From NCBI GenBank assembly GCA_017979445.1, contig CM030711.1, positions 9,641,221 to 9,705,220 on the forward strand: DNA of 64,000 nucleotides, written 5' to 3'. The DNA is from Akebia trifoliata. Taxonomy: Eukaryota; Streptophyta; Magnoliopsida; Ranunculales; Lardizabalaceae. Below are positions 53,601 through 64,000 of the stretch, one piece after another (the first letter of the stretch is position 1; every line of letters begins with the position of its first letter). A program made the translations under genes and the position numbers. The notes beneath the pieces were generated by a model. The model did not search any database, was not told the DNA's origin, and saw nothing but the letters and a program-made list of their open reading frames with translations.

Positions 53601-54424
53601 TCAATGTCATGATTTTACTTTCGTACTTGTCTTGTGAACTTCAAATAAAAGACTGATAAGAGAGCTGTTATTGGCATCTCAACTTCTACTAATTACATTC
53701 CAATTTAAAAAAGAGTGAATGTTTGAGAATAAGTAAAAGTTGAAGCTCTCTCATATTTTTTAGTTAGATTTCTACTTTTTGGGTTTAGGATTTTATATGA
53801 GTCTACTCATAATTGTAAACAACTACTTAAATTGTTTGAACAATTGTTATAATGTTTTTTGTAATGCTGAGATTATAATTTGAGCCAAACCTTTGTAGTC
53901 TTTGACCGAGAGTGTGTTTCAATCTTTAATCAGGAAGTAGCAACAAATTAAATAAATTGGGGTCTAATGAGTAAAAGATAGGGTGCCAATAGGAGATTTC
54001 TTAGATAAATATAAAAAATGTGTTTAATTAGGTCTGTAATTTTGAAATCGTATATGCTTATTTTACGTGTATCTTCCTTTCTTTTGCTTCTATTCTATAT
54101 CTAAAATTCTAATTTTATTTATTTATTTTTATTAATTTTAAAAAAAAAAAGTAGTGAAAAACTCAGTCGGATAAGTAATATTAGTGAACTAAAACAGACA
54201 TATGATAAAACCAAAGATTTAAATAAAGCACTTAAAGTATATTACAAATAAGCCTCTCCAAACCATACAAGTCTATGGTACGTTAATGAAAATGATTTGA
54301 TTAAGATATGTCAGATTATACTAATTATGCAAATAGAAATTATATATATAGCCCTTGTAGACATGGAAAATTTAAGAAAGACCCTTATAAATTTATAAAT
54401 CAAAATAAAATCCAAAAAATTGTA
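53601..54424. other. AT-rich DNA without a gene
   Basis: Apart from the possible diverged MITE at 53660-53750, no feature that I can support. Confidence 0.45.
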
Positions 54425-57165
54425 AATGGACCCATAGTTCCGTATAGTGAAAACAAATATGTAGGAACTTATGGCATCATCATCAGAGTTCAGCTTTGTA
54501 ACTGGGAGTCGATTTAGGTTTAGGCCAAACATATACTTATAAACTTAAAAATTTTCGGTTTCAACATCTAAAATAGGAAAATGAGATCTAAATGGAACAA
54601 AACTAATTTTTATAGTTTTGTATAGTGAAAACAAATCTATAGGAACTAATGGCATCATCATTGGAGTTCCAATTTGTAATCAGGACCCGATTTTAGGTTT
54701 AGGCCGAGCATATGCTCATAAACTTAGATACTTTTGATTTCAATGTCCAAAATAAGCAAACCAGATCCGACTGGAATGAAACTAATTTCAATAGTTCCAT
54801 ATAGTGACAACAAATCTGTAGGACATCATCATCAGAGTTATGATTTGTAATTGAGAGTCAATTTAGTTTTAGGTCAAACTTATACTTATAAACTTAGAAA
54901 TTTTCGGTTTCAATGTCCAAAATAGGCAAACGAGATCCGAATGGAACGAAACCAATTTCTATAGTTCTGTTTAGTGAAGACAAATTTATAGGAACTAACG
55001 GTATAGTTATTGGAGTTCCGATTTGTAATTGGGACTCGGTTTAGTTTTAAGCCGGATATATAGTTACAAACTTAATTTTTTTTGGTTTAAATGTCAAAAT
55101 GGGCAAACAAGATCCAAATGGAATGAAACTAATTTCTATAGTTTCGTTTAGTGAAATTTTTTTTGGAGAAACTGACGGTATCATCATCGGAATTCTGGTT
55201 TGTAACTGGAAGCTGATTTAGTTTTAGGCCAAACATATGCTCCCAAACTTAGATATTTTCGGGTTCGAGACCCAAAATAGGCAAAAACAAGATTTGACTT
55301 GAACAAAACTAATTTCTATACTTTTGTATAGTGAAAATAAATCTGTAGAAACTAACGACATCATCATCGAAGTTTTGGCTTGTAACTGGGAACCAGTTTA
55401 GTTTTAGGCTAAACATATGCTTATAAACTTAGAAATTTTCGGTTTCAATGTCTAAAATGGGCAAACACGATTTAAATGGAATGAAACTAATTTCCATAGT
55501 GAAAATAAATATGTAGGAGCTGACGGCAATGTTATCGGAGTTCCAATTTGTAATTGGGACTTGATTTTAGATTTAAGCCGAACATATGCTCAAAACTTAG
55601 ATATTTTTAATTTCAATGTCCAAAATGAGCAAATGAGATCCGAATGGAACGAAACTAATTCTATAGTTTCGTATAGTGAAAACAATTTTGTTAGAACTTA
55701 TGACATCATCATCGGAGTTCTGGTTTGTAACTGGGAGTCAGTTTAGTTTTAAGCTAAACATATGCTAATAAACTTAGAAATTTTCGTTTTCAATGTCGAA
55801 AATAGGCAAACAAGATCCAAATGAAATGAAACTAATTTCTATAGTTTCATATAGTGAAAACAAATCTGTAGGAACTTACGACATCATCATCAAAGTTTCA
55901 ATTTCTAATCGGGACCCGATTTTAGGTTTAGGGCGAACATATGCTCATAAACTTAGATATTTTAGGTTTCAATGTCCAAATTAAGCAAATGAGATCCTAA
56001 TGGAACGAAACTCTCTAATTCCGCATAGTGAAAACAAATTTGTGGGAATTGATCATATCATCATCGGAGTTTTGGTTTGTAACTGGGAGTCGGTTTAGTT
56101 TTACATCAAACATATGCTTATAAACTTAGAGATTTTTGGTTTCAATGTCCAAATGAAACAAGGTCCGAATGAAAGGAAACCAATTTTTATAGTTCTGTTT
56201 AGCAAAGACAAATCTGTAGGAACTAACAATATAGTTATTGGAGTTTTGGTTTATAATTGGGACCCAGTTTAGTTTTAAGTCGGACATATGATTACAAACT
56301 TAAGTTTTTTTTTTGTTTAATGTCAAAAATGGACAAGCGAGATCCAAATGGAATGAAACTAATTTTTATAGTTCCGTATAGTGAAAAGAATTTGTAGAAA
56401 CTGACGACATCATCTTCAGAGTTTCGATTTGTAACTGGGAGTTAGTTTAGTTTTAGAACAAACATATGCTTATAAACTTAGAAATTTTCAATTTCAATAT
56501 CCAAAATAGGCAAACGAGATCTGAATGGAATGAAACTAATTTCTATAGTTTTGTATAGTGAAAATAAATATGTTGGAAGTGCATAATTGTCATTAGAGTT
56601 CCGATTTGTAATTGGGATCCAATTTTAGGTTTAGGCCGAACATATGCTCATAAACTTAGATATTAATGGTATCCAAATGGAACAAAACTAATTTCTATGA
56701 TTCCGTACAGTGAAAACAAATCTGTAGGAACTGACGGTATCATCATCGGATTTATGGTTTGTAACTGGGAGTTGGTTTAGTTTTAGGCCAAACATACGTT
56801 TATAAACTTATAAATTTTCGAATTTAATGTCCAAAATAGGCAAACGAGATCTGAATGGAATGAAACCAATTTATTTGGTTTCGTATAATGAAATCAAATC
56901 TGTAGGAATTAACAATATCATTATTGGAGTTCTAGTTTGTAACTGAGACTTGATTTAGTTTTAAGCCGAACATATACTTAAAAACTTATAAATTTTTGGT
57001 TTCAATGTACAAAATAGACAAACGAATATGTAGGAACTAATGGCATCATTATCTAGTTTTAGGTTTGTAATTAGGACTCCAATATAGGGTTAGGTTGAAT
57101 ATATGCTTACAAACAAGTTCGTAAACTTGAATTTTTTGATTTTGAAGTCTAAATTAGGCCTTCAA
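54425..57165. repeat. Satellite array: about 16 units of about 176 bp
   Basis: A unit with landmarks gtatagtgaaaacaaatctg, tcatcatcggagttc, gtaactgggagtcggtttag, catatgcttataaacttaga and ggcaaacgagatccgaatgg recurs about every 176 bp. The third landmark falls at about 54495, 54680, 54850, 55025, 55203, 55384, 55550, 55730, 55905, 56080, 56255, 56430, 56608, 56763, 56940 and 57065. The period is not a multiple of three and frames are broken, so it is not coding. Units fall into variants by the segment after gtaa(c/t)t.gga. Confidence 0.88.
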
Positions 57166-57256
57166 GTAAAAATTATAATAGATGACATATTATTAACTAT
57201 ATTTTTTATTTATAAATTATCAATATTTTAGTAGGTTTTGTGTTATATATATATAT

Positions 57257-58806
57257 GGGAAATGTTCAGCATCCAACCATTTGTCCAACCATTTTTGTCT
57301 TACATGGGTTAGAAGTTTTGGAATGGACTGATTTTTGGTGAGGATGATCTCCTCATCATAGAGATCATCCTCATAAAAAAATTAGAAAAAATCAGCCATT
57401 TCCAAAACTTCTAACCCCATCACAAATGCTTTACAAAAAATGGACGATCCACGATTTTCAACTTGTAAACCTCGGGTTAGAAGTTCTGGAATGGGCTGAT
57501 TTTTGGTGAGGATGATCTCCTCACCATAGAGATCATCCTCACCAAAAATCAGCCCATTCTAAAACTTTTAACCCATGTAAGACAAAAATGGTTGGGCAAA
57601 TTGTTGGGTAAATGGTTGGGTGCCGAATGGGACCCTATATATATATATGAGAAATATTCAACACCCTACATTTTACCCTACGCTTTGCCAAATGTGTTTT
57701 ATCCTACATGGGTTAGAAGTTTTGTAATGGGTTGATTTTTGGTGAGGATGATCTCTACGGTTAGAAGACATTCCTCACCAAAAATCAGCCCATTCTAAAA
57801 CTTCTAGCTCTATGTTTATAAGTTGAAAAATCGTGGATTGTCCATTTTTTGTAAATCATTTTTTATGGGGTTAGAAGTTTTGGAATGGGCTAATTTTTGG
57901 TGTGGATGATTTCCTCACTATAGAGATTATCCTCACCAAAAATCAGCCTATTCCAAAACTTCTAACTCATGTATGACAAAACACGTAGAGTAAAGTGTAG
58001 GGTAGAAAGTAGGGTGTTGAAACGGGACCATATATATATATGGGAAATGTTCAGCACCCTAAGTTTTATCACACACTTTAACAAATGTTTTTTGTCCTAC
58101 ATGGGTTAGAAGTTTTGGAATGGGCTGATTTTTGGTGAGTATGATCTCTATGATTAGAAGATCATCCTCCCCAAAAATCAGCCCATTCCAAAATGTTTAG
58201 CCCCATGTTTACAAATTGAAAAATCGTGGGCCGTCCATTTTTTGTAAATCATTTTTGATGGGGTTAGAAGTTTTGGAATGAGCTGATTTTTGGTGAGGAT
58301 GATCTCCTCACCATAGAGATCATCCTCACCAAAAATCAACCCATTCCGAAACTTCTAACCCATGTAGGACAAAACGCATTTGTTAAAGTGTGTGGTAAAA
58401 CTTAGGGTGCCGAACGGGACCCTATATATATAGGGTCCCGTTCGCCACCCTTAGTTTTACCACACACTTTAACAAACGCGTTTTGTCCTACATGGGTTAG
58501 AAGTTTCGGAATGAGTTGATTTTTGGTGAGGATGATCTCTATGGTGAGGAGATCATCCTCACCAAAAATCAGCTCATTCCAAAACTTCTAACCCCATCAA
58601 AATTGATTTACAAAAAATGGACGGTCCACGATTTTTCAACGTGTAAACATGGGGCTAAACATTTCGGAATGGGCTGATTTTTGGAGAGGATGATCTTCTA
58701 ATCATAGAGATCATCCTCACCAAAAATCAGCTCATTCCAAAACTTCTAACCCATGTAGGACAAAAAACGTTTGTTAAAATGTGTGGTAAAACTTAGGGTG
58801 CTGAAC
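57257..58806. mobile_element. Array of four double-hairpin MITEs (family H)
   Basis: Copies at about 57257-57636, 57649-58029, 58040-58423 and 58432-58806, separated by short TA tracts. Spacer orientations are forward, reverse, reverse, forward. The third and fourth meet head to head at ..gaacgggaccctatatata|tagggtcccgttc.., an almost perfect palindromic junction. Confidence 0.82.
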
Positions 58807-58886
58807 ATATATATATATATATAGATATATATTATATTTATTATTTGAAATGGATACAGTGATGACTTACTAATCGTCATTGTAAA

Positions 58887-59392
58887 CAATATTGAAAAAA
58901 AAAAAAACAGGCCATCTAGCAACGGCCATCTACCTGTCGCTATAGACTTATTAATAGACAACCCTATAGCGACCACCACATAGGCATCGCTGTGGATAGT
59001 TTTTTAAATAGACAGACTTATAGCGACCGCCAAATAATTGTCGCTATAGGCTTAAGCTCTAATGTACAGCGAAGGCCACATACCCATTGCTATAGGCTTA
59101 AGCTTCTCGCGTTATTTTAAGTTTCCCGTGTTATTTTGGCTGGAATTATTTGATATACAACGACGGTAATTGGCCATCACTATAAACAGTGCACCTGTTG
59201 CTATAAAAATTTTCCTACCTTTTTCTTTTCCGGGAAAACTTATATATAGCGACAGTACTACCATCGCTGTAACATATAGTGACACTACCCTATAGCGACA
59301 CGTAGATTTGTCATTGCTATATCATACAACGACGAATTAATGGCATATAATGGCGGTTTTGTCTGTCGCTATAGCCCTTTTTTCTTGTAGTG
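58887..59392. mobile_element. Short CACTA MITE, TSD AAA
   Basis: Right end ..agcccttttttcttgtagtg (complement CACTACAAGAAAAAAGGGCT) and degenerate left end CAATATTGAAAAAAA are flanked by AAA on both sides (58884-58886 and 59393-59395). The interior is filled with subterminal repeats of the form tatagcgac(a/c)g and ctgtcgctata. No coding capacity. Confidence 0.68.
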
Positions 59393-59429
59393 AAATCAAT
59401 AGGTTTTTCAAATTATTAACCTAGTGCCG

Positions 59430-59509
59430 AATCGATTGTTATAAAAACCAAACCAAACCACCCCTAACTGATTCGGTTTTCAACTTAAACCAATCCAATG
59501 TGCACCCCT
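59430..59509. mobile_element. Truncated hAT-like end
   Basis: aaaccaatccaatgtgcacc followed by ccta at 59487-59509 matches the right end of the hAT-like element at 28665-36389. No left end is found nearby. Confidence 0.5.
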
Positions 59510-60049
59510 AGTAGGTAGCATTCACATTTAGATCCAAATTCCAACTAATGAGATTTAATTTAATAAAAAAAAATCCAAGAAAATGGATCTTTTCAGAGAA
59601 AAGAAAACCCCCTCAAATAATGGAAAATCAGATTAAGATGGAGGTGGTAAATTACCATTTTGGATTCTCTTTAATGGGACCCATGTTTTGTATATTGTCG
59701 ATAGTAGCTCCAGTAACTCATTATATTACTGAAATGGGGTTGTAGAGGACAAAATTATATGAACTTAAAAAAAATTAATTGTTTAAATTCTAACACCTTG
59801 GCTCAAGTTCGAAAAATAATTGTTTTTATTAATATTTTCATGAAATCTAGAGAACTGTGTTTTTGGATTGTGAACGTGATAATCAATGTAGGCCCAACCG
59901 ATCCATTTTAAGATTTGAAATCTAAAAAAGAATAAATATGCGGAGACTGGTGAGCGAGATCGGGTAAGAGAGATAAACTTTTTATTTTTTTTTAACAAGT
60001 TATGTGCTTCCACGTCAGCGTGCGCCAATGATCTGTCACCACTCTTATC

Positions 60050-60060
60050 CATAAATAGTG
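60050..60060 (+). promoter_or_regulatory. TATA box of the SCPL gene
   Basis: ccataaatagtg lies about 100 bp upstream of the ATG at 60153, the normal spacing for a plant TATA box plus a short 5' UTR. Confidence 0.5.
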
Positions 60061-60152
60061 TCTCTATTTATTTATTTTTTAAGTAACCCAAGCAACTCAT
60101 TTTCAAAAGCTGTAGACCTGTAGTTGAAATCAAATTTGTGGTGTTTCGAGTT

Positions 60153-63100
60153 ATGGCAGCACGTAATCTGAATCTTCTTCTGTTTATTATCTTGAGGATC
60201 ATCATCTTGGTCTCTGGATCACCAATCAGATCTCTACCAGGCTTTACGGGTTCTCTCCCCTTCGATTTGGAAACTGGGTCAGTCTACTATACATGATTAC
60301 CGCTGCTGTAGCCTGTAGGCCTTTTTTTTCTTGTAGTTCTCTAAATTACAATTAATTTTCCAGAAGTTTATTTCTAAGAAAAATATTTTCTAATAAATGA
60401 GATTTGTTGTTTTTGTGATGGGTTTTATTAATTTATATAATATTTCAGGTACGTGGGTGTAGATGATGATAATGTGCAGTTGTTCTACTATTTCATTAAG
60501 TCTGAGAGAAACCCAAGAGAGGATCCTCTTTTACTTTGGTTCTCAGGTGATCCCGGTTGTTCTTCTTTCTGTGGACTTGTTTTCGAGATAGGTATTTATC
60601 CCATTTATATTTTCTTATTTATATTTACCTCCCTCCTTAATGTGTTTATTACAAATGCCCTCTCCCTTTTATGTCAAATAACCGGATTTGCATTTCTTGA
60701 GCTTTTAATCTTTTCTCAAGTCTTCTCTTTTTAGAAAATAAAATTATTTTATTTTAAATCAATCTCCTTAAAGCTGTCATAAAATGATTAATTTCTTTGT
60801 TTTATGATTAAAATTTGTGAAAGTCAAATGCAAAATGGAGGTACCTTCGAATATAAAGATACTTTTGTGGGTAAATTACTTAATGGTCCTTGAGGCTAAT
60901 TTTTTTATTTTTTTTCTTTTTCTTATTAGTCCTTGTCTTTTAGGGTAAGCTAAATACTCAATTTAGCAAATCTCTCTTTTCTAATCAATCCCTCAACTTC
61001 ATCTCAAGTTATAATATTTTTGAAATACCAAAACTACCCATTTTTATTCTTCTTCGAAATATTTCTAATGATTTTATTTTTATCGCGATGACGAATGGAA
61101 ATGATAAACTTCACATTTTGAACTTTAAATGTATTTTTTTAATTTTCATTTCGAAGATTTAGAGCAAAAAATGAAGTTAGGGTTTTTTTTTAATTCTTTT
61201 ACTTCTTTTTTGGATCAAAATCGATCATGGATGGTTCTTTAGGTTTGAAATCATCTATACAAATCATTATATTAAGTTTTAAAAGTTGATTTTTCCATGT
61301 ATTTGAGTTGAAAAAATTTGAAAAAATGAAATTGGGTAGATTTTATAGCATCAAGGTCGACAATTTTTATTTTTTTGTAAGTTCAATATTTTATTGTTGA
61401 CCTCAACAATAAAATTATTGAACTTAAAAATAAAAATTGCCAATCTCGGCACTGTATAATTTACCCAATTTCGTTTTTTGTAGTTTTTTCAACTAAATTA
61501 ACTACATGGAAAGATGGACTTAAATCTTAACATAACAACTTGTGTGGTTGATTTCAAACCAAAAGAACCATCCTTGCTCGATTTTGATTAGAAAAACTTG
61601 ATTGAACCTAGTTTTTTACATACATCTTCAAAATGCTTGAAAAAAATCATTGAAAATGAGTTTTTCTTCATTCTCAAATCCTTTTCTTTGGAACGAAGTC
61701 TCCAAAACTCGATCAGGATGCTGGAAATCCAATTTTTTTGGATGAAAATGGTGAGCTTGAATTGTTAGGCAATTTCGACATTTCAATCGTTAGAATTGTC
61801 TAGAGTAGGGTTGAGGGACTGATTAGAAAAGAGGAATTTACTAAATGGATTATTTAACTCACCCTTAAAAGTCAAGGATTAATTAGAAAGAAAAGTTAGC
61901 ATCAGGGACCATTAAGTAATTTTTCCTACTTTTGCCGCCATCACCCTCTGAATTCTATTTTCTTGGACTTTCTAAATCTCAAAAATAAAATAAGATTTTA
62001 GAGAGATTAAAGATAATGGTTTAGGTAAGAAATCCCTAAACATCATTTTGTTTATTCTCTGAATTTATTTTTTTAAACAAATCTTTTCCAAATGGTTTCG
62101 AATCAGGGGCAGAGCTAGGATTTTACTCATGTAGGGGCAATGTAGAGTAGAAATTTTTTTGTGAGGGCAACAAAGATTGTAATTTTTTTGTGTGGGGGCA
62201 ACATAACAATGGAAATTTTTGTGTGGGGGCAACTAAGAGTGTAAAACAAATTGTGAAGGCAATAGTGGCAGATTTCTTTATTCGCCATTATTATCTTTTG
62301 CAATAGCTCATTACTCTACAAAAGGTTTGAAAATTCTTATGTGGGGCAAGTGCTCCCATTGCCCCCACACTAAATCCGCCCTTGGTTCGAATTACCCAAA
62401 TTAAACCCCCCACTAATTAATTATAATCGAATCCAAATTTTGTAGTATGACCCACATTGTGCAAGTTTTGGTTGTCATATTTGGGCCAGATTGAACCAGC
62501 AAGAGATGATGTTTTTGATATTGGCTTCGTAGGTCCGTTGAGATTGAAGATCATTGAGTATGACGGTAGTTTACCAACTTTGTTGCTGGAGCCCAACTCA
62601 TGGACTAAGGTATTTTTGGGTTTTTTTTTTTATAGCTTTGTAGTTTTTCATTTAATCGGTGTCAAAGAGGTTGTTTAAAAAGGATGATGTGATGTCACGT
62701 GGTTGCTAAATACACTTCAAGGCTCATTGCCCATATGAATTAATTACTCTTGTTCAATCGATCGAAATGATTGCAATTGTCATTGAAAACCCTAAGTACC
62801 TAACGAAGATGAGAAAAGGGTAATTTGGATATACCAAAAATATCATAAGGGGAGATGAGGTTAATGGAATGTACTGTTGATGAAATGTCTCGTCCAATGC
62901 CAAAGTGTCTTATCTTTTGTTTGATTAGGAGACCTCTTCTCAACATGGTTACAAAACTTGTTTTAACGTCTCGTCTTGTTCATGGACAAGACATGAACAA
63001 GACGGAGTTATCTTGGATGAGATAAATCATTTTTAACTTATTTTAAAATTATTTATTCAATATATATATATATATATTGGTCAGGTTTTGTAGACAATAT

Positions 63101-63445
63101 TCTAGACAACATGTTTTGTCTTATATGGGAATTTTTTTCCGGAATCGGCTGATTTTTTGTGGGGATGATCTCTATGGCGAGGAGATCATCCTTACAAAAA
63201 ATCAGCCCATTCTGAAATTGCTAGAATTAGTTTACAAGTTGAAGAATTGTGACCGTTCATTTTTACCATTAGTTTGTAACCATTTTTCATAGGGTTAGAA
63301 GTTTTAGAATTGATTGAATTTTTGCAAGGATGATCTCCTCACCATAGAGGTCATCCTCACAAAAAATCAGCTCATTCTGAAATTGTTTTACCATATAAGA
63401 CAAAATGTTTTCTAGAATGTTGTCCGTGGAACGCTGTCCATATAT

Positions 63446-63531
<86 letters not shown>

Positions 63532-64000
63532 ATGGTCCTGTTCAGCAACAAACATTTTTCAAAACATGAGTTAGAGGTTTTGGAATGGGCTGATTTTTGG
63601 TGAGGATGTGGAGATCATCCTCACCAAAAATCAGCCAATTCCAAAACTTGTAGCCCCAGTTTACAAGTTGAAAAATTGTGGACCGTCCATTTTTTGTAAA
63701 CCATTTTTGATGGGGTTAGAAGTTTTGGAATGGGCTGATTTGTGGTGATGATTTTTGCCAAAATGTTTGTTGCTGAACATTTCCCATATATATATATATA
63801 TCGGTGACGTTCAGCAACCAACATTGTCTTATATGGCTTAGAAGTTTCAGATTGAGTTGATTTTTTGTGAGGATGATTTCTATGGTGAGTAGATCATCCT
63901 CACAAAAAACAGTCCAATTTGAAACTTCTAAGTCCATCAAAAGTGATTTTCAAATATTCAATAAAAAACAACGATCCAATTTCTAAACCATTTTTGATGG
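60153..64000 (+). CDS. SCPL: Serine carboxypeptidase-like protein, first three exons (runs off the window)
   Basis: Exon 1 (60153-60277): hydrophobic signal peptide ([15 protein letters not shown]) then [15 protein letters not shown], the usual SCPL start. Exon 2 (60449-60591): [20 protein letters not shown], then [16 protein letters not shown] and GLVFEIG. Exon 3 (62533-62609): [20 protein letters not shown] then PNSWTK. All introns are GT-AG and all phases agree. SCPL proteins are secreted or vacuolar alpha/beta-hydrolases; many act as acyltransferases in specialised metabolism. The catalytic Ser, Asp and His exons would lie further downstream; none is seen to 64000, where intron 3 is filled with MITEs. 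The family motif GGPGCSS reads GDPGCSS here (Asp at about residue 76). Intron 2 (1.9 kb) carries two transposons. Confidence 0.85.
60869..61926. mobile_element. Non-autonomous Mutator-like element, copy 2 (9-bp TSD)
   Basis: Ends gggtaaattacttaatggtc and ..ggaccattaagtaatttttcc are inverted repeats. The 9-bp flanks are TACTTTTGT (left) and TACTTTTGC (right). Internal motifs (gaacgaagtctccaaaactc, gaaatccaat, ggatgaaaatgg) are shared with the element at 14783-15555. It lies in intron 2 of the SCPL gene. Confidence 0.75.
62104..62384. mobile_element. hAT-type MITE, 281 bp
   Basis: Ends CAGGGGCAGAGCTAGGATTT and ..AAATCCGCCCTTG (complement CAAGGGCGGATTT) are flanked by TTTCGAAT (62096-62103) and GTTCGAAT (62385-62392), an 8-bp duplication with one difference. 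The interior has repeats of tgtgggggcaac. It lies in SCPL intron 2. Confidence 0.7.
63078..63440. mobile_element. Double-hairpin MITE (family H), diverged copy in SCPL intron 3
   Basis: It keeps gctgattttttgtggggatg with gatctctatgg and complements, and the spacer in reverse orientation. The ends differ (ttgtagacaatattctagac / ccgtggaacgctgtcc). It is followed by about 90 bp of TA repeats. Confidence 0.65.
63441..63533. repeat. (TA)n microsatellite
   Basis: About 90 bp of TA dinucleotides with a short tatgtatg stretch, lying between two family H MITEs. Confidence 0.9.
63534..63785. mobile_element. Double-hairpin MITE (family H), shortened copy
   Basis: It begins ggtcctgttcagcaacaaac and ends gttgctgaacatttccc between TA tracts. 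One hairpin is intact and the second has lost its closing arm. Confidence 0.72.
63805..64000. mobile_element. Double-hairpin MITE (family H), cut by the window end
   Basis: It starts acgttcagcaaccaacattg. The first hairpin is complete (gatgatttctatgg with its complement), then the spacer and the start of the second half (accatttttgatgg) at the window end. Confidence 0.65.

Noticed and set aside
54308..55984. Small ORFs within the satellite array
   Set aside because: The unit of about 176 bp is not a multiple of three, the frames do not persist between units, and they differ by strand.

Overview
This is a 64 kb piece of an AT-rich flowering-plant nuclear chromosome. The evidence is spliced genes with GT-AG introns, plant-specific gene families (RFI2-type RING protein, GH1 beta-glucosidase, SCPL carboxypeptidase-like protein, CYP714, plant LRR receptor kinase), and dense plant-type transposons. 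I cannot name the species.

Layout. 1-5904 (+): the 3' part of an RFI2-like RING E3 ligase gene, whose RING exon lies left of the window. 5905-10383: 3' flank and gene-poor DNA with two hairpin MITEs. 10384-28199 (-): a complete twelve-exon GH1 beta-glucosidase can be assembled (1527 coding bases, 508 residues, every intron phase consistent). Its introns are swollen by insertions, and two splice sites have lost the canonical dinucleotide. Intron 4 (8.8 kb) holds a probable CACTA-type element (about 15.9-24.1 kb) carrying pieces of four unrelated genes: a plant membrane protein, CYP714, an RBR ubiquitin ligase and an NHX antiporter. The CYP714 and RBR pieces are joined in frame into one chimeric spliced ORF. 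28361-28664: three 105-bp tandem repeats just upstream of the beta-glucosidase. 28665-36389: a hAT-like element interrupted by a 6.7 kb CACTA element (28911-35632, TSD TAC) that has picked up an LRR receptor kinase fragment and a uridine-kinase fragment. 37.6-42.25 kb: decayed Ty3/gypsy remnants and an LTR-like block. 42746-51303: a CACTA element (TSD ATG) with broken TNP2-type and Tnp1-type transposase genes on the minus strand. 52.3-54.3 kb: small MITEs. 54.4-57.2 kb: a tandem satellite of about 16 units of about 176 bp with an A-B-A-C higher-order pattern. 57.25-58.8 kb: four hairpin MITEs. 58887-59392: a short CACTA MITE. 60153 to the end (+): the first three exons of a serine carboxypeptidase-like gene, which runs out of the window.

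Throughout there are at least 19 copies of one double-hairpin MITE that sits in (TA)n tracts, often as chains of neighbouring copies, plus smaller MITE families shared between introns of different genes. The host genes look unrelated to each other. The main story is transposon-driven remodelling: capture of gene pieces, in-frame exon fusion, nesting, and intron expansion. No searches were run. Family names are from recognised motifs, and boundaries are read by eye from splice signals, TIRs and target-site duplications.
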